Notes under the pieces: generated by a model
Told to the model about the DNA's origin: nothing
The model's database searches: none
Seen by the model: only the letters and a program-made list of their open reading frames with translations
Part shown: positions 59,886-64,000 of the stretch, in pieces
Layout of the letters: each line of letters starts with the position of its first letter
Position numbering within the stretch: position 1 is the stretch's first letter
DNA from: Desulfovibrionales bacterium
GTDB taxonomy: Bacteria > Desulfobacterota > QYQD01
DNA: 64,000 nt
Direction: 5' to 3'
NCBI GenBank assembly: GCA_028715605.1
Contig: JAQURM010000001.1
Span: 62,001 to 126,000 of the forward strand
Translations under genes and position numbers: made by a program

Positions 59886-60662
59886 ATGGGAAAAATCATC
59901 TGTCTGGCTAATCAAAAAGGCGGTGTTGGTAAAACCACAACGGCCGTAAACCTGGCCGCATCTCTGGCCTTCTCAGGCTGTGAGGTCCTTCTGGTGGATT
60001 GCGATCCACAGGGCAATGCCACGGGCGGGCTGGGCCTCGAAAAGAAAAATATCGGAAAAAGCCTCTATGACTTGCTTATTAATGAGGTATCGCTTGATGA
60101 GGTGGTGCGGCCTACAGAAGTACCCCACCTTTCTGTTATACCGGCTAACATAGACCTGGTTGGTGCAGAAATTGAGCTTGTACAGACTGTTTCACGTGAA
60201 ACAGTCTTATCTAAGGTCTTGGCGCCGGTTATATCTCGATTTGACTATATTTTTTTAGATTGTCCGCCATCCCTGGGCCTGCTTACAGTCAACGCCCTTA
60301 CGGCCGCAGATGCCGTCCTGATACCATTACAGTGTGAATATTATGCCCTGGAGGGCTTGAGCCAACTCGTACAGACCATACGCCTTATAAAGCAGTCTCT
60401 AAACCCCAAGCTTGTGGTTGCCGGACTGGTTCTTACCATGTTTGATGCCCGGAACAATCTTTCCCACCAGGTGGTTAGCGAAGTACACAAGCATTTCCAG
60501 GCAAAGGTTTTCGATACTATTATTCCTCGAAACGTCCGTCTCAGCGAGGCCCCCAGTCACGGCAAGCCTGTGCTGCTGTATGATAAATATTCAAAGGGGA
60601 CGCAGTCCTATCTGGCCTTGGCCCGGGAGTTTCTGGCCAGAGAGGAAAGGAAGGTTATATGA
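59886..60662 (+). CDS. parA: Chromosome partitioning ATPase ParA (Soj)
   Basis: A deviant-Walker ATPase that drives origin segregation. P-loop CLANQKGGVGKTTTAVNLA, DCDPQGNATGGLG and FDYIFLDCPPSLGLLT are diagnostic; NVRLSEAPSHGKPV is the C-terminal signature. 258 residues, no N-terminal HTH, so the chromosomal type. Codons at about 101-106 overlap a perfect parS site. ATG at 59886 has only a weak site. Overlaps parB by 4 bases. Confidence 0.96.
   Translation: MGKIICLANQKGGVGKTTTAVNLAASLAFSGCEVLLVDCDPQGNATGGLGLEKKNIGKSLYDLLINEVSLDEVVRPTEVPHLSVIPANIDLVGAEIELVQTVSRETVLSKVLAPVISRFDYIFLDCPPSLGLLTVNALTAADAVLIPLQCEYYALEGLSQLVQTIRLIKQSLNPKLVVAGLVLTMFDARNNLSHQVVSEVHKHFQAKVFDTIIPRNVRLSEAPSHGKPVLLYDKYSKGTQSYLALAREFLAREERKVI
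60188..60203. promoter_or_regulatory. parS site inside the parA coding sequence
   Basis: TGTTTCACGTGAAACA is a perfect consensus parS, the core of a perfect 24-base palindrome at 60184-60207. It encodes VSRET in ParA. Confidence 0.93.
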
Positions 60663-61516
60663 TTAAAAAAACCGGCTTAGGAAAAGGTCTGGAGGCGTTG
60701 CTGCCCAAGGGGACGCAAGAGGAAAAAGAGCCGGCGATTTTTTCCTGTACCATTGAAGAGGTAAGACCCAATCCTTACCAGCCGCGCAGGGTAATAAAGA
60801 ACGATCGGATAGAAGAACTGGCCGCTTCGATAAAAGAAAAAGGGATTATTCAGCCCATAATCGTACGGCGTGTCGATTCAGGCTACGAACTTATCGCCGG
60901 GGAACGAAGGTGGCACGCCGCCCAGAAAGCAGGACTGAAGAACATACCAATTATCGTCAAGGATGTCTCCCCTGCGGAGGTCTTAGAGCTGGCCCTGATT
61001 GAAAATATCCAGCGCGAAGATTTGAATCCCCTGGAGGAGGCCGAGGCCTATAACCGACTCACGCAGGAGTTTGGCCTGACGCAGGAAGAGTTGGCCTCTC
61101 GTGTAGGAAAAGAGCGCTCCACCGTGGCCAATTTTCTCCGTTTGCTCAAGCTGCCGGATTACATAAAGGAAAATATGTGGGCGGAGGACCTCAGTATGGG
61201 ACACGCCCGGGTGCTGGTTGGGATTGAGGACCCGGAAGGCCAGCGGATGGTCAGAGATACGATCATAAAGAAGGGCCTTTCCGTGCGGGAAACCGAGGCC
61301 CTGGTGCGAAGATTGAAAAAACCGCACCGGCCAACGGACAAAAGACAACCAGATAGTCATACCCTTTCGCTGGCCGAGGAGATAATGCGACATCTGGGAA
61401 CCAGGGTTCGTATTTCGAGGCGTGGTAAACGGGGAAAAATCGAGATCGATTTTTATTCAGAAGAGGATCTGGCGCGTATTGTCGATTATATCTCTGGCCT
61501 GGAACAGGGTGTCTGA
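60659..61516 (+). CDS. parB: Chromosome partitioning protein ParB (Spo0J)
   Basis: The parS-binding CTPase clamp. N-terminal LGKGLEALLP, ParB/Srx core with IIQPIIVRR and LIAGERRWHAAQKAGL (CTP-binding GERRW), HTH ENIQREDLNPLEEAEAYNRL and ERSTVANFLRLLKLP, and a C-terminal dimerisation segment. 285 residues. Starts within the parA stop (ATGA). Confidence 0.96.
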   Translation: MIKKTGLGKGLEALLPKGTQEEKEPAIFSCTIEEVRPNPYQPRRVIKNDRIEELAASIKEKGIIQPIIVRRVDSGYELIAGERRWHAAQKAGLKNIPIIVKDVSPAEVLELALIENIQREDLNPLEEAEAYNRLTQEFGLTQEELASRVGKERSTVANFLRLLKLPDYIKENMWAEDLSMGHARVLVGIEDPEGQRMVRDTIIKKGLSVRETEALVRRLKKPHRPTDKRQPDSHTLSLAEEIMRHLGTRVRISRRGKRGKIEIDFYSEEDLARIVDYISGLEQGV

Positions 61517-61519
61517 CCA

Positions 61520-62038
61520 TTGGCTCTGCACTTAATTATAGATGGCTATAACCTGATAAGACAATCGCCGCGCCTGAGTTCTATAGAGCTACAGGATTTC
61601 CAGAAGGGGCGTGAGGCCCTGATCGGGAATCTTGCCCGCTACAAGACCATAAAGGGCCATCCTATTACCGTGATTTTCGATGGGTGGAAGGGCGGAGATT
61701 GCAAAGAAAGTCATGACCGGGTGAGTGGAATTCGTGTCATCTATTCACGGCTAGGGGAAACCGCCGATGAGGTTATAAAGAGAATTGTGCGTGAAGAGGG
61801 GGAAAGGGCCGTTGTAATTACTGCAGATTCAGACATCGCCTCCTTTGCCTTGAAGGAAAACGCTGCCGTAATACCCCCGTATGAATTTGAGGAAAAGATG
61901 GTGGAGGCCCTGTACTGCGCTACCAAAGGCCTGGAAAGCGAAGACGAAGATTATAATAGTACGACGAAAAGAAAAGGGGCGGCCCGCCGCCCCTCCCGCA
62001 CTCAAAGAAGATGTCAGGGCAAGCTAAAAAAGCTCTAG
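61520..62038 (+). CDS. NYN-domain (YacP-like) RNA-binding/ribonuclease protein
   Basis: 172 residues with a PIN-like NYN fold: LIIDGYNLIRQ (first Asp), TVIFDGWKGGD, VIYSRLGETADEVI and VITADSDIASFA (acidic metal site). A basic tail follows. YacP relatives process rRNA or mRNA. TTG at 61520, 3 bases after parB, implies coupling. It overlaps the convergent plsY gene end by 4 bases. Confidence 0.82.
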   Translation: MALHLIIDGYNLIRQSPRLSSIELQDFQKGREALIGNLARYKTIKGHPITVIFDGWKGGDCKESHDRVSGIRVIYSRLGETADEVIKRIVREEGERAVVITADSDIASFALKENAAVIPPYEFEEKMVEALYCATKGLESEDEDYNSTTKRKGAARRPSRTQRRCQGKLKKL

Positions 62039-62646
62039 CCTTTGCGCCAGGATTTTTCACTTCCGTTTAACATCCGCCGGATGTTGTCTTTGTGTTTTAG
62101 CCAGATAAGCACGGCCATGACCGCAGCCAGCATTGTATATATCTTTGAATGGCTGAACAGCCAGGCCAGTAAAGGCATGGCCGCGGCCGCAGTAAGCGAC
62201 CCCACCGATACATATCCGGAGATCCAGGCAGCAGTTATAAATACCGGAAAGGCCGAAAACGCAGCCCCCGGTATGAGGACAATAAAAACACCCAGAGCCG
62301 TAGCCACTCCTTTGCCGCCTTTAAATTTCAGATAAATAGGGTAGAGGTGGCCAATAAAGACGGCCAAGGCGATAAGACTGACCCATAGCTCCATCTTTGC
62401 CATCCCGCGAAGGCCGTAGAAAGCAAGCCCTAAAGGGATGACGGCCTTAGTTATGTCACAAAAGAGGGTTAAGATACCCCATTTTTTGCCTAATAGCCGG
62501 CCAACGTTAGTGGCGCCGATATTGCCGCTGCCGGCCTTACGGATATCCATCAGCCCTGCCCTCTTACCGATAATCAGGCCAAAGGGAACAGAGCCGAGGG
62601 CATAACCTAATAAGATTAGTAAGATTACAACCGGTGGTATCGACAT
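62035..62646 (-). CDS. plsY: Acyl-phosphate glycerol-3-phosphate acyltransferase PlsY
   Basis: Inner-membrane enzyme that starts phospholipid synthesis. About five hydrophobic segments; KAGSGNIGATNVGRLLGKK (motif 1), LYPIYLKFKGGKGVATALG (motif 2) are unmistakable. 203 residues. Its end overlaps the NYN gene on the other strand. GAG lies just before the ATG at 62646. Confidence 0.94.
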   Translation of the reverse strand: MSIPPVVILLILLGYALGSVPFGLIIGKRAGLMDIRKAGSGNIGATNVGRLLGKKWGILTLFCDITKAVIPLGLAFYGLRGMAKMELWVSLIALAVFIGHLYPIYLKFKGGKGVATALGVFIVLIPGAAFSAFPVFITAAWISGYVSVGSLTAAAAMPLLAWLFSHSKIYTMLAAVMAVLIWLKHKDNIRRMLNGSEKSWRKG

Positions 62647-62666
62647 CTCTTTTTCAGGGTAAGGTG

Positions 62667-62990
62667 CTAATCTTTCTGTCTCTTGCTGCTCCAGAGGGGA
62701 TCCTGACCGAATCTATCCATCCACCAGTTCTCATCTGTAGCTTCTTCCTTTGGCTCAAGACAATATCGGTAGTTCTGGCAGTAAGCCAGGAGAACCTGGT
62801 AGGCCTCATTTATAGCCTGCATCTTCTGGTTATGTTTTTCCAGGTCTTTCCCCCGGGCAGTATCCGGATGCCAGCGTTGACATTTTTTACGATAGGCCTT
62901 CTTTATTTCCGTAAGGGTGGCGAAGGCTGGGAGACCAAGAACTTCCCGGGCATTAGTTATCTCTTTGACGGTTGGTTTTCTATCGTGCAT
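62667..62990 (-). CDS. J-domain protein
   Basis: A 107-residue DnaJ-domain protein: EVLGLPAFATLTEIKKAYRK and the catalytic RWHPDTARG (HPD loop), then KMQAINEAYQVLL. A C-terminal Trp/Glu-rich tail (DENWWMDRFGQDP) is unusual. It would stimulate an Hsp70. ATG at 62990 follows the mrp stop by two bases; a longer frame start would overlap mrp. Confidence 0.88.
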   Translation of the reverse strand: MHDRKPTVKEITNAREVLGLPAFATLTEIKKAYRKKCQRWHPDTARGKDLEKHNQKMQAINEAYQVLLAYCQNYRYCLEPKEEATDENWWMDRFGQDPLWSSKRQKD

Positions 62991-62992
62991 GG

Positions 62993-63871
62993 TTACATAC
63001 GTGCTGCCGCCGGGCACTTGGCCTCTTCAGCCAAAATCCTTTCGGCTATCTTCTCAAAGGCGTTTGCCGCCGCACTCTGACCTTCCGCAGCCTGGTTCAT
63101 GAATGGCTTGCCGTCGTCGCTGGCCACAACAATCTTTGGCTCCAATGGGATCCGACCAAGAAAGGAAACACTCATTTCGCGGGCCAGCCTCTCCCCTCCG
63201 CCGATTTTAAATAATGGTATCTCCTTTCCGCAATGCGGACAACTGAGACCGCTCATATTCTCGACAAGCCCCAGGATAGCCATATTAGTCTTGCGACAGA
63301 AACGGATAGATTTACGCACATCAGAAAGGGACACCTCCTGCGGCGTGGTTACGATGAGCGCCCTGGTATCCTTTATGGTTTGCGCAATGGTCAAGGGTTC
63401 GTCGCCGGTGCCGGGGGGGGCGTCTATTATTAAATAATCCAGTTCTCCCCATCGCACTTCGCCCAAAAAAGTCCTTATAGCCTTGTATTTCAGAGGGCCG
63501 CGCCATATCACGGCCGAATCTTTATCCGCCAACAGGTATTCTATGGACATGAATTTGAGGTTTTCAGAGAAGGAAACCGGCTCAACCGCACTCTTCCGGT
63601 CGGATGGAGACAGATCCCGCATCCCCAGAAGCAGCGCTATATCCGGGCCGTGCAGATCAATATCCAGCAGCCCGACCTTACGCCCCTTCCGTGACAAGGT
63701 GAGAGCTATATTGGTTGAAATCGTGCTCTTACCCACGCCGCCCTTGCCGCTCATCACCAGTATCTTGTTTTTAATCCTGGCCAGGGATTCCTGGATCATC
63801 ATGTCTTCAATGTCCCGAGCCGGGCTATGTCCGGAAGACGGGCAACTGGGACTATGGCTGTTTGCGCTCAT
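62993..63871 (-). CDS. mrp: Mrp/ApbC iron-sulfur cluster carrier ATPase
   Basis: A P-loop ATPase that carries [4Fe-4S] clusters. Walker A VMSGKGGVGKSTIS, LDIDLHGPDIALLLG, IIDAPPGTGDEPL and the cluster-binding CPHC in GLSCPHCGKEIPLF. 292 residues. ATG at 63871 follows GGAGG with 7-base spacing; the earlier ATG at 63883 overlaps that site. It heads a small operon with the J protein and plsY. Confidence 0.94.
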   Translation of the reverse strand: MSANSHSPSCPSSGHSPARDIEDMMIQESLARIKNKILVMSGKGGVGKSTISTNIALTLSRKGRKVGLLDIDLHGPDIALLLGMRDLSPSDRKSAVEPVSFSENLKFMSIEYLLADKDSAVIWRGPLKYKAIRTFLGEVRWGELDYLIIDAPPGTGDEPLTIAQTIKDTRALIVTTPQEVSLSDVRKSIRFCRKTNMAILGLVENMSGLSCPHCGKEIPLFKIGGGERLAREMSVSFLGRIPLEPKIVVASDDGKPFMNQAAEGQSAAANAFEKIAERILAEEAKCPAAARM

Positions 63872-63916
63872 TTGGGCCTCCATTTATCTATTACTGGGAA
63901 AACACTATTGTGTCAA

Positions 63917-63945
63917 AAAATAATGTATGCTTTGGATATTGTCAA
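63917..63945 (-). promoter_or_regulatory. Putative promoter of mrp
   Basis: Minus-strand TTGACA (63945-63940), a 17-base spacer and TATTTT (63922-63917). A second TTGACA lies slightly closer to the gene. The -35 is perfect. Confidence 0.55.
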
Positions 63946-64000
63946 ATTTAATCTCGGACCTACCCTAAATAGGTATAGACCTACTTACCAGCTTAGGGAT

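Overview
This window looks like a chromosomal piece of an anaerobic, diderm (Gram-negative) bacterium, most likely a member of the Desulfobacterota (the former Deltaproteobacteria). The reasons are inference: a four-subunit pyruvate:ferredoxin oxidoreductase operon, an LptD outer-membrane assembly protein, the block order tadA / two tRNA-Ser / SRP RNA / dnaX / ybaB / recR, the mfd / SurA-like / RodZ-like / recO run, and intergenic palindromic repeats of a kind I associate with that phylum. No phage, CRISPR array, insertion sequence or integrase gene is visible.

Bases 1-19380 are a surface-polysaccharide locus, all on the minus strand. Reading in transcription direction it begins with a 67-residue unknown protein and a NusG/RfaH-like antiterminator, each with a sigma70-like promoter. 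A winged-helix regulator, a UDP-glucuronate decarboxylase, a long coiled-coil protein, a HicB/HicA toxin-antitoxin pair and a broken chain-length determinant (Wzz) gene follow. Next come a CapD-type dehydratase, a UDP-sulfoquinovose-synthase-like enzyme, a surface carbohydrate protein, an ABC exporter and a nonulosonic-acid (sialic-acid-like) set: Gfo/Idh oxidoreductase, NeuB-like synthase fused to a cupin, HAD phosphatase, two methyltransferases, a DapA/NanA-like aldolase and a CMP-sugar synthetase. The last gene is cut by the window edge. Base composition alternates between AT-rich and GC-richer blocks, which suggests assembly from several sources.

Bases 19600-48500 are mostly housekeeping: radA, an M18 aminopeptidase, the rpsF-rpsR-DUF2232-rplI-dnaB replication/ribosome block, lptD, folC, a metallo-hydrolase, a UvrD helicase, a rhomboid protease coupled to a sensor kinase, the por operon, recR-ybaB-dnaX, SRP RNA, two serine tRNAs, tadA, moaA, a receiver/GAF/kinase protein, an OmpA lipoprotein and hflX. 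Spacers between these genes often carry one of three families of imperfect inverted repeats.

Bases 48500-51000 form a small accessory island: a MazF-type toxin-antitoxin module, a toxin remnant and two hypothetical genes whose borders look like integron gene cassettes (attC-like sites without an integrase). A MITE-like element lies against the start of mfd.

Bases 51000-64000 return to core genes: mfd (split by a one-base frameshift in a C run), a SurA-like chaperone, a RodZ-like protein, recO, an ExeA-like ATPase with a small DNA-binding partner, parA-parB with two parS sites (one inside parA), a NYN-domain ribonuclease, plsY, a J-domain protein and an Mrp-type iron-sulfur ATPase.
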